From JBOGNO01 sp050747245 (lineage in GTDB: Bacteria > Acidobacteriota > Terriglobia > Acidiferrales > UBA7541): a stretch of 19,070 bases of DNA. The DNA is taken from contig JBOGNO010000024.1 of NCBI GenBank assembly GCA_050747245.1, positions 1-19,070 of the forward strand, in the 5' to 3' direction. A program made the position numbers and the translations under genes. Positions 6,920 through 13,659 of the stretch are shown piece after piece (position 1 is the stretch's first letter; each line of letters opens with the position of its first letter). A model generated the notes under the pieces. That model ran no database searches and was not told the origin of the DNA. It saw only the letters and a program-made list of their open reading frames with translations.

Positions 6920-7444
6920 CTATTTAGCGGCACTCTCTTCGGTCCACATTTGCTGGACGATTAGCCACTGCCCATTCACACGTCGCAACACGATGAGATA
7001 GCTGCCCCCGGCATGGCGGGTTGACGTGACCGCGCCATTCGCATCCAGAAAATGGATCTCTTCGGAGTAGGTCCCTTGATCGTAGGCGAGATCCCCCGAA
7101 GATTCGTGCACAGAGCTCTGCATCGATATGGTTGCGTTCGCTGCGCTCGCTGCTTTTCGAAAAAAAGCGGCAATCGCTTCGCGGCCGACCACACGCGGAT
7201 TTTCACTGCTCATAAAGACAGCGTCGGGCGCGTATAAGGTGAGAATGTGCTCCACGTTCTTTGTAGACCAATCCTTCGCCCAGGTCTGCGCCACCTGTGC
7301 TACGGGGTCCGGAGAGGCGGGCGCCTGGAGTTTCTTCGCGGGCGAAGCGCCGGTACGCTCCGCCGGAACTGCCCGAAGCGCGACGTCACTTGACATCCCC
7401 AGTAGGGTCGCAAATGCGAGCGATACGAAATGCCTTCGGCGCAT
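6920..7444 (-). CDS. Exported SnoaL-like / DUF4440-type protein
   Basis: The predicted protein is 174 aa. It begins with a Sec-type signal (MRRRHFVSLAFATLLGM), a Pro/Ala-rich linker, then from about residue 50 an NTF2-like fold of the SnoaL/DUF4440 kind. Typical words are VAQTWAKDWSTKNVEHIL, YAPDAVFMSSENPRVVGRE, and the C-terminal strands SYLIVLRRVNGQWLIVQQMW. Such proteins are often annotated 'SgcJ/EcaC family oxidoreductase', but most have no proven reaction and bind small ligands in a cone-shaped pocket. The start at 7444 places AAGGAG 9 nt upstream. The ATG at 7453 is directly adjacent to the same site, too close for use. It is probably a single-gene unit; the gene to its left converges with it. 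Confidence 0.8.
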   Translation of the reverse strand: MRRRHFVSLAFATLLGMSSDVALRAVPAERTGASPAKKLQAPASPDPVAQVAQTWAKDWSTKNVEHILTLYAPDAVFMSSENPRVVGREAIAAFFRKAASAANATISMQSSVHESSGDLAYDQGTYSEEIHFLDANGAVTSTRHAGGSYLIVLRRVNGQWLIVQQMWTEESAAK

Positions 7445-7671
7445 GATTTTCATCTCCTTGAGGTTGCGCGTGCTCGCGGCAAATGGAGCCGCACGAAACC
7501 ATTTTACGAGGTAACGTTGCCGGACGATTTCTGCCGAGTCAAGTCCGCTGCTAGATTTTCGCCGCCACCGCCACCCTGCCGCAATCCTAGCCTAATGGCG
7601 CTAGTGAGGACCTGAAGGGAAAGGGAGGGAACGGAGGGTGGGGCGTGGGCATAAATTATTAAAAATAAGTA

Positions 7672-7700
7672 TTGACATGTAGGTAATAGATTGCTAGATT
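7672..7700 (+). promoter_or_regulatory. Strong promoter of a small RNA candidate
   Basis: TTGACA (7672-7677), a 17-nt spacer and TAGATT (7695-7700) sit in an A/T-rich stretch (7651-7695) that contrasts with the GC-rich surroundings. The start point would be about 7706-7708. No coding frame follows, only two hairpins, and lexA has its own promoter further on. Confidence 0.65.
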
Positions 7701-7706
7701 GCGCGG

Positions 7707-7783
7707 GGGCCAGTGAACATGTGTCTCACAATTCACGAGGGGCCTGATGGGGGAGCGGGGCGAAAGTCCCGCTCCTTGAATTT
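7707..7783 (+). ncRNA. Candidate small RNA, about 75 nt, two hairpins
   Basis: Downstream of the 7672-7700 promoter the transcript would fold into two stems. Stem 1 is GGCC (7708-7711) with GGCC (7741-7744), then GTGAA/TTCAC (7713-7717, 7732-7736) and TGTG/CACA (7720-7723, 7727-7730). Stem 2 is GGAGCGGG (7752-7759) with CCCGCTCC (7768-7775), extended by G-U and C-G pairs to a GAAA tetraloop (7762-7765). TTGAATTT follows, a weak U-tract, so stem 2 could end the transcript near 7783. I do not recognise the family. The alternative is an extended lexA leader started from an upstream promoter. Confidence 0.5.
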
Positions 7784-7823
7784 CCAGCCGCGTTTACTCC
7801 CCAGAACAAGCGCGAGGTTGGCC

Positions 7824-7852
7824 TTGACTTTCGGTTTTTATTCGCCTAGATT
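7824..7852 (+). promoter_or_regulatory. lexA promoter with an inverted repeat over the -10
   Basis: TTGACT (7824-7829), a 17-nt spacer and TAGATT (7847-7852) would start lexA mRNA near 7859, leaving an 18-nt leader with the ribosome site. CGCCT (7843-7847) and AGGCG (7855-7859) form a 5-7-5 inverted repeat across the -10 and start point, a position suited to an autoregulatory operator. Neither the E. coli nor the Bacillus SOS box is present in consensus form. Confidence 0.6.
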
Positions 7853-7876
7853 CGAGGCGCACGGAGGAGGGAAGCG

Positions 7877-8500
7877 ATGGCCCTGACCAAGCGCCAGAAA
7901 GAAGTGCTCGATTTTCTGGTGATGTTCGAAAACAAAAACGGCTACGCGCCCAGTTTCGAGGAATTGGGGAAGGGGCTAAAGTTGACGTCGCTCGCCACGG
8001 TGCACAAACATCTTTCGACGCTGGAGCGCAAAGGTTTTATTCGCCGCGGGTACAATCAGAGCCGCTCGATTGAGATTTTGGAACTGCCCAAGCCGGTGCG
8101 CTCGCAGGTGATCGAGCGCCGCGTGACGGAGCTGCCGCTTGCGGGACGCATCGCCGCGGGCAAGCCGCTCGAAGCCATCGAAGATAAGGAGACCATTTCG
8201 CTGGGCGATTTCGCGCGCGGGCAGAATTCCTACGTGCTCAAAGTGAAGGGGCAATCCATGCTTGACGACCACATCCTCGACGGAGACTACATCGTCGTGG
8301 AGCAGACGCAGGTGGCCAATCCCGGCGAAATCGTAGTCGCGCTGGTGGGGGGAGAAGACGCCACGGTCAAGCGCTTCTACCGCGAGCAGGGAGGCAAGGT
8401 CCGCCTGCAACCGGCCAATTCGCAGATGCAGCCCATCGTCGTGCCGGCCACGGACGTGAAGATTCAGGGCCGAGTGATCGGCGTGCTGCGCAAGTACTAA
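7877..8500 (+). CDS. lexA: LexA repressor, SOS regulator
   Basis: LexA represses DNA-damage genes and cleaves itself when RecA filaments form on single-stranded DNA. The 207-aa product has the N-terminal winged helix-turn-helix (residues 1-68: LTKRQKEVLDFLVMF, YAPSFEELGKGL, TVHKHLSTLERKGFIRR). The self-cleavage bond is Ala94-Gly95 in GRIAAGKP. The S24 peptidase dyad is Ser127 (KGQSMLDDHILDGD) and Lys165 (ATVKRF). All are intact. The ATG at 7877 has GGAGGAGG at 7863-7870. The gene stands alone, with its own promoter and a candidate small RNA upstream. The recognition helix (SLATVHKHL) differs from that of E. coli, so its operator may differ too. Confidence 0.95.
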   Translation: MALTKRQKEVLDFLVMFENKNGYAPSFEELGKGLKLTSLATVHKHLSTLERKGFIRRGYNQSRSIEILELPKPVRSQVIERRVTELPLAGRIAAGKPLEAIEDKETISLGDFARGQNSYVLKVKGQSMLDDHILDGDYIVVEQTQVANPGEIVVALVGGEDATVKRFYREQGGKVRLQPANSQMQPIVVPATDVKIQGRVIGVLRKY

Positions 8501-8561
8501 AACTACCCTCGTTTTTGGCCCTTCAGGCAGCTCCTAAGTCGTTGCCGGCTATTGCTCGCGC

Positions 8562-8591
8562 GGGCAAATGTGCAAAACTTTGCACTTGCCC
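8562..8591. repeat. Long palindrome between lexA and bactofilin gene
   Basis: GGGCAA (8562-8567) pairs with TTGCCC (8586-8591), and GTGCAAA (8570-8576) pairs with TTTGCAC (8579-8585). That is 13 bp in all, with only a 2-nt AT bulge and a tiny loop. No T-run follows on the plus strand, so it is not a standard terminator for lexA. It lies about 100 bp before the bactofilin start and could be an operator or an mRNA-end structure. Confidence 0.5.
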
Positions 8592-8683
8592 CCGGCTCGG
8601 TTTCAGAGCTACCCTACGTTCCCCCAATCTCAGCTTGGGACTCTCAGATGGGCACAACATTTCCGAGGCAGAAGGAGGAGGGA

Positions 8684-9241
8684 ATGTGGGGCACCAAAAA
8701 GCCGGAGGCACCGTCGAAACCAGCGGCGATTCCGGAAAAACCAAAGTTCAATCCGGCGCCAGCAGTGCAACCGCCGGTTTCGGAGGCTAAGAAGATGAGT
8801 CCGATCGATAACCCGTATCCGAATCCAAATTATTCAAATCCCAGCGCAGGCTCCTCGGGCGCTTCGGCGCGCCTCGGGCCCAGCCTGCACGTGAAGGGGG
8901 AAATCACCGGCAATGAAGACCTGCACGTGGATGGGAGCGTGGAAGGGTTGATCCAGCTGGAGGACCGCAAGCTGGTAGTGGGAGCGAGCGCCAAAGTGAC
9001 CGCCGACGTCATCGCCCGCGAGGTGGTGGTGTACGGGAACGTGAAGGGCAACCTTCGCGCGCGCGACCGGATTGAAATCAAGAAGGACGGATCGGTGGTA
9101 GGCGACTTGACGACCGCGCGAATCATGATCGAGGACGGCGCGTACTTCAAGGGCTCCATCGAGATCGACAAGGCCGGAGAAGCGGAAACGGACGTCGAAA
9201 AGCCGGCTTTTTCACGTACGCTCTCGCGCGCTTCGGATTAA
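8684..9241 (+). CDS. Bactofilin, polymer-forming cytoskeletal protein
   Basis: Bactofilins self-assemble without nucleotide into filaments that scaffold cell-wall or polarity proteins at the inner membrane. The 185-aa product has a disordered Pro/Lys/Ala-rich N-terminus (1-62), then the right-handed beta-helix bactofilin core at about 64-165. The core begins LGPSLHVKGEITGNEDLHVD and shows the repeating short strands (GSVEGLI, KLVVGASAKV, VVVYGNVKG, GSVVGDL, GAYFKGSIEI). A polar tail follows. The start at 8684 is set by AAGGAGGAG a few nt upstream; upstream ATG/TTG codons to 8552 lack one. There is no transmembrane segment. It is followed by a large terminator and so appears monocistronic. Confidence 0.88.
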   Translation: MWGTKKPEAPSKPAAIPEKPKFNPAPAVQPPVSEAKKMSPIDNPYPNPNYSNPSAGSSGASARLGPSLHVKGEITGNEDLHVDGSVEGLIQLEDRKLVVGASAKVTADVIAREVVVYGNVKGNLRARDRIEIKKDGSVVGDLTTARIMIEDGAYFKGSIEIDKAGEAETDVEKPAFSRTLSRASD

Positions 9242-9264
9242 TTTCGTCCCCGGGCGCATCTTCG

Positions 9265-9324
9265 CAGGGCGAGCCTCTGCGGAACTCCGAAAGCGGGGAC
9301 CGCAGCGCTCGCCCTGATTTTTTT
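9265..9324 (+). terminator. Rho-independent terminator of the bactofilin gene
   Basis: CAGGGCGAGC (9265-9274) pairs perfectly with GCTCGCCCTG (9307-9316). Inside, CTGCGG (9277-9282) pairs with CCGCAG (9300-9305), then CTCCG with CGGGG around AAAG. Seven T residues follow at 9318-9324. The stem starts 24 nt after the bactofilin stop. The right half belongs to a repeat found again at 9650. Confidence 0.85.
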
Positions 9325-9392
9325 CGGTTGCTGTGTACCGTGGCATACAGTTTCCGCTGAGGCCGCAACAATTCTGCGCGACGAAGCGATGT
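9284..9392 (+). repeat. Direct repeat, copy 1 (overlaps terminator)
   Basis: The first 40 nt, starting ACTCCGAAAGCGGGG and ending in the T-run, are identical to 9650-9689. After that the two copies drift apart but keep words in order (GTTGC, TTTCC, GCAA, TGCGC, ACGA) up to about 9392. Copy 1 includes the inner and right arms of the terminator hairpin. Confidence 0.7.
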
Positions 9393-9411
9393 CATTTGGT
9401 CCATGCGGCGG

Positions 9412-9440
9412 TTGAGTGGTGGCGAGCACGGTGATATAAT
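9412..9440 (+). promoter_or_regulatory. Promoter with a consensus -10, upstream of rplM
   Basis: TTGAGT (9412-9417), a 17-nt spacer and a perfect TATAAT (9435-9440) predict a start at about 9447, which coincides with an ATG. It would produce either a leaderless small ORF or a ~375-nt leader for the rplM-rpsI operon. Confidence 0.6.
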
Positions 9441-9446
9441 CAGCGT

Positions 9447-9647
9447 ATGAGTGTGATGGGTGTATTCGGCCGCAAAGGTCTGCCGCGCGCGATTCGAGCG
9501 GAAGAGCTTCAGGTGATGCTGGGATCCAGCGGGGCGTTCTGTTCCTGGAAGGCCTTGAATTCCACGGTCAGTGAGTTAACGGCTCGCTGGCCATTTTTGT
9601 TTTCGCGTGGTTGGATGGGCGCAGGCCAACAACAGCCCAGACAATAG
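9447..9647 (+). CDS. Doubtful 66-aa ORF in the rplM leader
   Basis: This open frame of 66 codons starts at the ATG that coincides with the predicted start point of the 9412-9440 promoter, so it could be leaderless. The product (beginning MSVMGVFGRKGLPRAIRAEE) resembles nothing I know, has no clear domain, and ends just before the second repeat copy. It may simply be a chance frame in a leader. The region 9441-9755 otherwise holds only the repeat and a small GCTGG/CCAGC palindrome (9518-9530). Confidence 0.2.
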   Translation: MSVMGVFGRKGLPRAIRAEELQVMLGSSGAFCSWKALNSTVSELTARWPFLFSRGWMGAGQQQPRQ

Positions 9648-9649
9648 AC

Positions 9650-9756
9650 ACTCCGAAAGCGGGGACCGCAGCGCTCGCCCTGATTTTTTCAGTTGCGGTA
9701 CGCCTCGACCTATCGTTTCCCCTAAGACGGCAAATTTTGCGCACGAGAGCGCGCGT
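9650..9756 (+). repeat. Direct repeat, copy 2 (half of a terminator)
   Basis: This copy shares 40 identical nt with 9284-9323 and diverged sequence to about 9756. It carries the right arm GCTCGCCCTG and the T-run of the terminator but lacks the matching left arm, so the long stem cannot form. It ends where the rplM-proximal promoter begins, so promoter and repeat border each other. Confidence 0.7.
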
Positions 9757-9784
9757 TGACAAATTAGAAGGCGTACCGTATGGT
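9756..9784 (+). promoter_or_regulatory. Proximal promoter of rplM-rpsI
   Basis: TTGACA (9756-9761, perfect), a 17-nt spacer and TATGGT (9779-9784) place a start near 9791, about 30 nt before the rplM ATG. It probably drives rplM, rpsI and perhaps rpsB onwards, because no other clear promoter is seen up to 14526. Confidence 0.65.
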
Positions 9785-9821
9785 AGTGGTTTGTCTCCGA
9801 ACGGAAAGGCGTGACCTAGAG

Positions 9822-10271
9822 ATGCGGACTTACATACCCAAGGGCAAAGAAGCCGAAGAACTGACCACGGGGAAGAATTGGTTCGTGCTGGACGCTAAAG
9901 GGCAGGTGCTCGGGCGGCTCGCGGCGCGCGTGGCTTCGTTGCTCATTGGAAAGAACAAAGCAAATTTCACTCCGCACCTGGACTGCGGCGATCACGTGGT
10001 GGTGATCAATGCGGAGAAAATGCGCATCACGGGAAACAAACTGAATCAGAAGATTTATCACTCCCACAGCGGCTATCCAGGCGGACTGAAAGAAACGCCG
10101 CTCTCAAGGATGTTCCCGCGGCGGGCGGACTGGGTGCTGCGAGAAGCGGTGCTGGGGATGCTCCCGAAGAACAAGCTGCGGGCGCATCGCGCCAAGAAGT
10201 TGCGGGTGTACATGGGCGAAAAAGATCTCGCACGTCACGCCGGGCAGAAGCCTCAAGCGCTGCCGCTGTAA
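9822..10271 (+). CDS. rplM: Large-subunit ribosomal protein L13 (uL13)
   Basis: L13 is an early-binding 23S rRNA protein of the 50S subunit. The 149-aa product opens with MRTYIPKGKEAEELTTGKNW, then VLDAKGQVLGRLAARVASLL, HLDCGDHVVVINAEKMRITG, and YHSHSGYPGGLKE, with PKNKLRAHRAKKLRVYMGEK near the C-terminus; these are the standard L13 blocks in order. The ATG at 9822 gives the usual N-terminus, although the ribosome site (GGAAAGG, 9803-9809) is 12 nt away. rpsI follows after 57 nt, the near-universal L13-S9 pair. Confidence 0.97.
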   Translation: MRTYIPKGKEAEELTTGKNWFVLDAKGQVLGRLAARVASLLIGKNKANFTPHLDCGDHVVVINAEKMRITGNKLNQKIYHSHSGYPGGLKETPLSRMFPRRADWVLREAVLGMLPKNKLRAHRAKKLRVYMGEKDLARHAGQKPQALPL

Positions 10272-10328
10272 CCGCATGGGTCATTTCGAAATTATTCAGC
10301 CGACAGGCACAGAAAAGCAGGAGGAATT

Positions 10329-10745
10329 TTGAGCACGAATCCAAGCACTATGGGCGAGGGCCAGAAATTTTACGGGACAGGACGGCGGCGCGAAGCCACG
10401 GCACGCGTGTACATCAAGCCGGGCGCGGGAAAGTTCACGGTGAACCGAAGGCCGGTGGAAGAATATTTTCGCAACGTGGCGTGGCTGGCGACGGCGGTGG
10501 AGCCGCTGAAATTCACACAGATGAACGATCAATTGGAAGTGATGGCGACGGTGAAGGGCGGCGGAGTGGGCGGCCAGGCGGGCGCCGTGCGCATGGGGCT
10601 TTCGCGCGCGCTGGCGCGATGCAACCCAGACCTGCGGCCTTCGCTGCGCACGAACGGATTTTTGACGCGCGATCCGCGCATGAAAGAACGCAAGAAGTAC
10701 GGGCAGAAGGGCGCGCGGCGGCGATTCCAGTTTAGCAAGCGTTAG
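10329..10745 (+). CDS. rpsI: Small-subunit ribosomal protein S9 (uS9)
   Basis: S9 binds the 16S rRNA 3' domain, and its C-terminal tail reaches the P-site tRNA. The 138-aa product has YGTGRRREATARVYIKPG, the central GGGVGGQAGAVRMGLSRAL block, and the conserved basic tail ending RRRFQFSKR. The start is TTG at 10329, because AGGAGG (10319-10324) lies 4 nt upstream. An ATG at 10350 has no such site. It is co-transcribed with rplM. Confidence 0.97.
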   Translation: MSTNPSTMGEGQKFYGTGRRREATARVYIKPGAGKFTVNRRPVEEYFRNVAWLATAVEPLKFTQMNDQLEVMATVKGGGVGGQAGAVRMGLSRALARCNPDLRPSLRTNGFLTRDPRMKERKKYGQKGARRRFQFSKR

Positions 10746-10794
10746 AGTCCAGCGGCTAGCGATTTGACGCAATCGGAGAGATGACGAGCCGAGC

Positions 10795-10983
10795 ATGATA
10801 AAAACCAGGGTTTTTGAAAAAGACGGCAAGTGGTGGTTCAAGTGGCGGAGTTTCGCGGTCAGTCATGAGCTGGTTCTAGATCTCAAGGGATTCACAATCA
10901 AAGAGGAAGCAGAGGCCGCGAGGCAGAAATTCGAGGATGAACGGAGACACAAGAACCCCTGGGAGCCAATCGTAACGGAATAA
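10795..10983 (+). CDS. Small unknown protein between rpsI and rpsB
   Basis: This is a 62-aa ORF that I do not recognise. It begins MIKTRVFEKDGKWWFKWRSF and ends in a charged helix (TIKEEAEAARQKFEDERRH). The layout of a short beta sheet with aromatic residues followed by a helix faintly recalls the N-terminal arm domains of integrases, but this is only resemblance. It has the same strand as, and lies 49 nt from, rpsI. The ribosome site is poor (GGAG, 17 nt away). The same frame is open for another 38 codons after the TAA at 10981, rich in Lys, Ala and Arg. The interval 10984-11099 also holds a hairpin, GCCGGC/GCCGGC around AAGAA (11005-11021). Confidence 0.45.
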   Translation: MIKTRVFEKDGKWWFKWRSFAVSHELVLDLKGFTIKEEAEAARQKFEDERRHKNPWEPIVTE

Positions 10984-11109
10984 GTCAAAGCAGTTAAATT
11001 CACGGCCGGCAAGAAGCCGGCGAAAAAGGACGCTGCGGCCGCAAGGCGTTCCGGAGCGGCAAAGTTCAGAGCGCGCCGAGAAAAGCGCCCCTTTCTATGA
11101 GGAGGAAAA

Positions 11110-12006
11110 TTGGCAGTTGAAATAACGATGAAGGAATTGCTGGAGGCCGGTGTGCACTTCGGCCACCAGACCCGCCGCTGGAATCCGAAGATGAAGGAGT
11201 ACATCTTCGGCGAACGAAACGGAATCCACATCATTGACCTGCAGAAAACCCTGAAGATGTTCCGCGAGGCCACGCGTTACGTGGCGGAAGTGGCGGGGCA
11301 GGGCCGCACGGTGCTTTTTCTGGGAACCAAACGACAGGCGCAGGAAGCCATCGCGGAAGAAGCGAAGCGCTGCGCGATGTTCTACGTGAATCACCGCTGG
11401 CTGGGCGGGACGCTGACGAACTGGGCGACGCTACAGAAATCCATCAAGAGACTGAAGCTGCTGAAGTCCATGGTGGAAGACGGACGCATGGCGGAGCTGC
11501 CGAAAAAAGAAGCGGCGCGGCTGGAGCGCGAGCTGAAGCACCTGCAACAGAATTTTTCCGGCGTGGAGAACATGACCGCACTGCCGGACATCATTTTCGT
11601 GATCGATCCCAACGCGGAGACCATTGCGGTGCGCGAATCGCGACGGATGGGAATTCCCGTGGTGGGCATCGTGGATACAAACTGCGATCCTGACATGGTG
11701 GACTGCGTGATTCCGGGGAACGACGACGCGCTGCGGGCGATCCGGCTGTTCACTTCGAAAATAGCGGAAGCGGTGATCACGGGGCGGGAAAGCTTCGAGC
11801 GCTCGCAAGTGGCGGAGCAAAAAGCCGTGGAAGGCGCGCCAAGCGAAGCGGCCGGCGAAGAGTACGTGGATACCAGCGCATACGAGAAGTACGAGAAGCA
11901 GGAAGGTGATTTCGTCGAGGGCGAGCCGGCGGCGGAGCTGGCCGCGGAGATTCCCGCCGCAGCGGCGGAGGAAGAGGAAAACGGAAAAGAAAAGTCCGCC
12001 GGATGA
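11110..12006 (+). CDS. rpsB: Small-subunit ribosomal protein S2 (uS2)
   Basis: S2 joins the 30S subunit late and sits between head and body. The 298-aa product has the S2 blocks MKELLEAGVHFGHQTRRWNP, MKEYIFGERNGIHIIDLQKT, FLGTKRQAQEAI, VNHRWLGGTLTNW, DIIFVIDPNAETIAVRESRR and IPVVGIVDTNCDPD. Residues from about 236 form an Ala/Glu-rich acidic tail of roughly 60 aa that standard S2 proteins lack. The start is TTG at 11110 with GGAGG 4 nt upstream (11101-11105). tsf follows after 91 nt, the standard pairing. Confidence 0.97.
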   Translation: MAVEITMKELLEAGVHFGHQTRRWNPKMKEYIFGERNGIHIIDLQKTLKMFREATRYVAEVAGQGRTVLFLGTKRQAQEAIAEEAKRCAMFYVNHRWLGGTLTNWATLQKSIKRLKLLKSMVEDGRMAELPKKEAARLERELKHLQQNFSGVENMTALPDIIFVIDPNAETIAVRESRRMGIPVVGIVDTNCDPDMVDCVIPGNDDALRAIRLFTSKIAEAVITGRESFERSQVAEQKAVEGAPSEAAGEEYVDTSAYEKYEKQEGDFVEGEPAAELAAEIPAAAAEEEENGKEKSAG

Positions 12007-12097
12007 GCAGCGTTCCAGCCTCTTTACATGAGGCGGAAATCGACAATAGTCCGCACGACAAGCGAACAAATCTCAAACGAAGGAAATTCCGAGAGCA

Positions 12098-12766
12098 ATG
12101 GCGACGAAACCGGAGCAGGCTAACATATCAGCGCAGCAAGTAAAGGAACTGCGGGAGCGAACGGGAGCAGGATTTGCCGCGTGCAAGGACGCGCTCGCCG
12201 AAGCGGGCGGACATTTCGAACAGGCGATCGACATTCTGCGGAAGAAAGGCCAGGCGGCGGCACAAAAGAAGGCACAGCGCTCGACCTCGGAGGGACTCGT
12301 CTCCCACTACATCCACGCGGGCGGAAAAATCGGGGTGCTCATCGAAGTGAACTGCGAGAGCGATTTCGTGGCGCGCACGGAAGATTTTCAGCGGCTGTGC
12401 CACGATCTGGCGATGCACATTGCGGCGCTCGATCCACGATTCCTGCGGCGCGAAGAAGTGACGCCGGAGATTCTGGAGCGCGAGCGGAAGATCTACCGCG
12501 AGCAGGCGCTGGCTACCGGGAAGCCCGAGAACGTGGTGGAAAAAATCGTGAACGGCAAGATGGAAAAATTCTGCGAAGAAAACTGCTTTTACGAACAGCA
12601 CTTCATCAAGGATGAATCGGTGTCGGTGAAGGAACTGATCGACCAGGCGATCACCAAACTGGGCGAAAATCTGACGGTGCGGCGGTTCGCGCGATTCAAG
12701 GTAGGCGAATCGGAAGCCGGGGTTCCGCCCGCGGCCGAAACTCCGCAGGCTTCCACGCCGGCCTGA
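12098..12766 (+). CDS. tsf: Elongation factor Ts
   Basis: EF-Ts releases GDP from EF-Tu so that EF-Tu can reload with GTP. The 222-aa product has the N-terminal UBA-like domain (ISAQQVKELRERTGAGFAAC) with the linker (KKGQAAAQKKAQR), and the core domain with VNCESDFVAR (85-93), where most relatives have TDF. It ends with a variable Pro/Ala tail (EAGVPPAAETPQ). It is of the short class with one core subdomain, as in Thermus, rather than the longer E. coli type. The ATG at 12098 has a weak upstream site (AAGGA, 13 nt away). It lies between rpsB and pyrH, as in many bacteria. Confidence 0.95.
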   Translation: MATKPEQANISAQQVKELRERTGAGFAACKDALAEAGGHFEQAIDILRKKGQAAAQKKAQRSTSEGLVSHYIHAGGKIGVLIEVNCESDFVARTEDFQRLCHDLAMHIAALDPRFLRREEVTPEILERERKIYREQALATGKPENVVEKIVNGKMEKFCEENCFYEQHFIKDESVSVKELIDQAITKLGENLTVRRFARFKVGESEAGVPPAAETPQASTPA

Positions 12767-12873
12767 GCGGCAGATTCCGCAATTTCCTCTGCGAAAACTC
12801 TGTTAGAATTCCGGCGGCCAGCGCCGCAAGGGGACGCCTGCAGGCAGCGCGAGCCGAACAATCCAACCAAGCC

Positions 12874-13638
12874 ATGGCCAAGACGCAAAGCGCGAAGGCG
12901 CCAAATTCCGAAGCGGGGGCCAACGCGCCCGTCTACCGGCGCATCGTTCTAAAACTTTCCGGAGAATCGCTGCAGGGGCCGCAGGGCTTCGGCATCCACG
13001 CCGAGACGGTGCACGCGATCGCTGCTGAGCTCAAGGAAGTTCACGAGCTGGGCGTGGACGTGGCCATCATGGTGGGCGGAGGAAATATTTTTCGCGGCAC
13101 GCGGCAGAAAAATCTGGCGATCGATCGCGCGACGGGCGACTACATGGGCATGCTGGCGACGGTCATCAACGGGCTGGCGCTGCAGGACGCGCTCGAGAAG
13201 GCCGGGTGCATCACGCGGATGATGAGCGCGATTGAAATGCACCAGGTGGCGGAACCGTTCATCCGGCGGCGCGCAAGGCGGCATCTGGAAAAGAAGCGCA
13301 TCGTGATTTTCGCGGCGGGAACGGGCAATCCTTATTTTTCGACGGACACGGCGGCGGCGTTGCGGGCGATGGAAATGAAAGCGGACGTAATTCTGAAGGC
13401 CACGCGCGTGGACGGAATTTATGATGCCGATCCGGAAAAAGTTTCCGGGGCGAAAATGTTTGACCGGATTACCTATCTCGAAGTGATCGCGAAAAAACTT
13501 TCGGTGATGGATTCTACGGCCATCTCGTTGTGCATGGACAACAAAATGCCCATCATCGTTTTCAATTTGAGCCGGCCGGGAAATATCCGGCGTGTGGTGA
13601 TGGGCGAGAAAGTAGGCTCCAAAGTTATCGCGGAGTGA
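12874..13638 (+). CDS. pyrH: UMP kinase
   Basis: This is the hexameric amino-acid-kinase-fold enzyme that phosphorylates UMP to UDP with ATP for pyrimidine nucleotide supply. The 254-aa product has a non-conserved, charged N-terminal 20 aa, then YRRIVLKLSGESLQGPQGFG, VAIMVGGGNIFRG, DYMGMLATVINGLALQDALE, FAAGTGNPYFSTDTAAALRA, ATRVDGIYDADP and VMDSTAISLCMDN. These are the nucleotide- and UMP-binding blocks in order. No clear ribosome site precedes the ATG. A later start after the unusual N-terminus is possible, but none is obvious. frr follows 21 nt after. Confidence 0.95.
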   Translation: MAKTQSAKAPNSEAGANAPVYRRIVLKLSGESLQGPQGFGIHAETVHAIAAELKEVHELGVDVAIMVGGGNIFRGTRQKNLAIDRATGDYMGMLATVINGLALQDALEKAGCITRMMSAIEMHQVAEPFIRRRARRHLEKKRIVIFAAGTGNPYFSTDTAAALRAMEMKADVILKATRVDGIYDADPEKVSGAKMFDRITYLEVIAKKLSVMDSTAISLCMDNKMPIIVFNLSRPGNIRRVVMGEKVGSKVIAE

Positions 13639-13659
13639 TGCGGAAGGAGGTTGCTGCGC

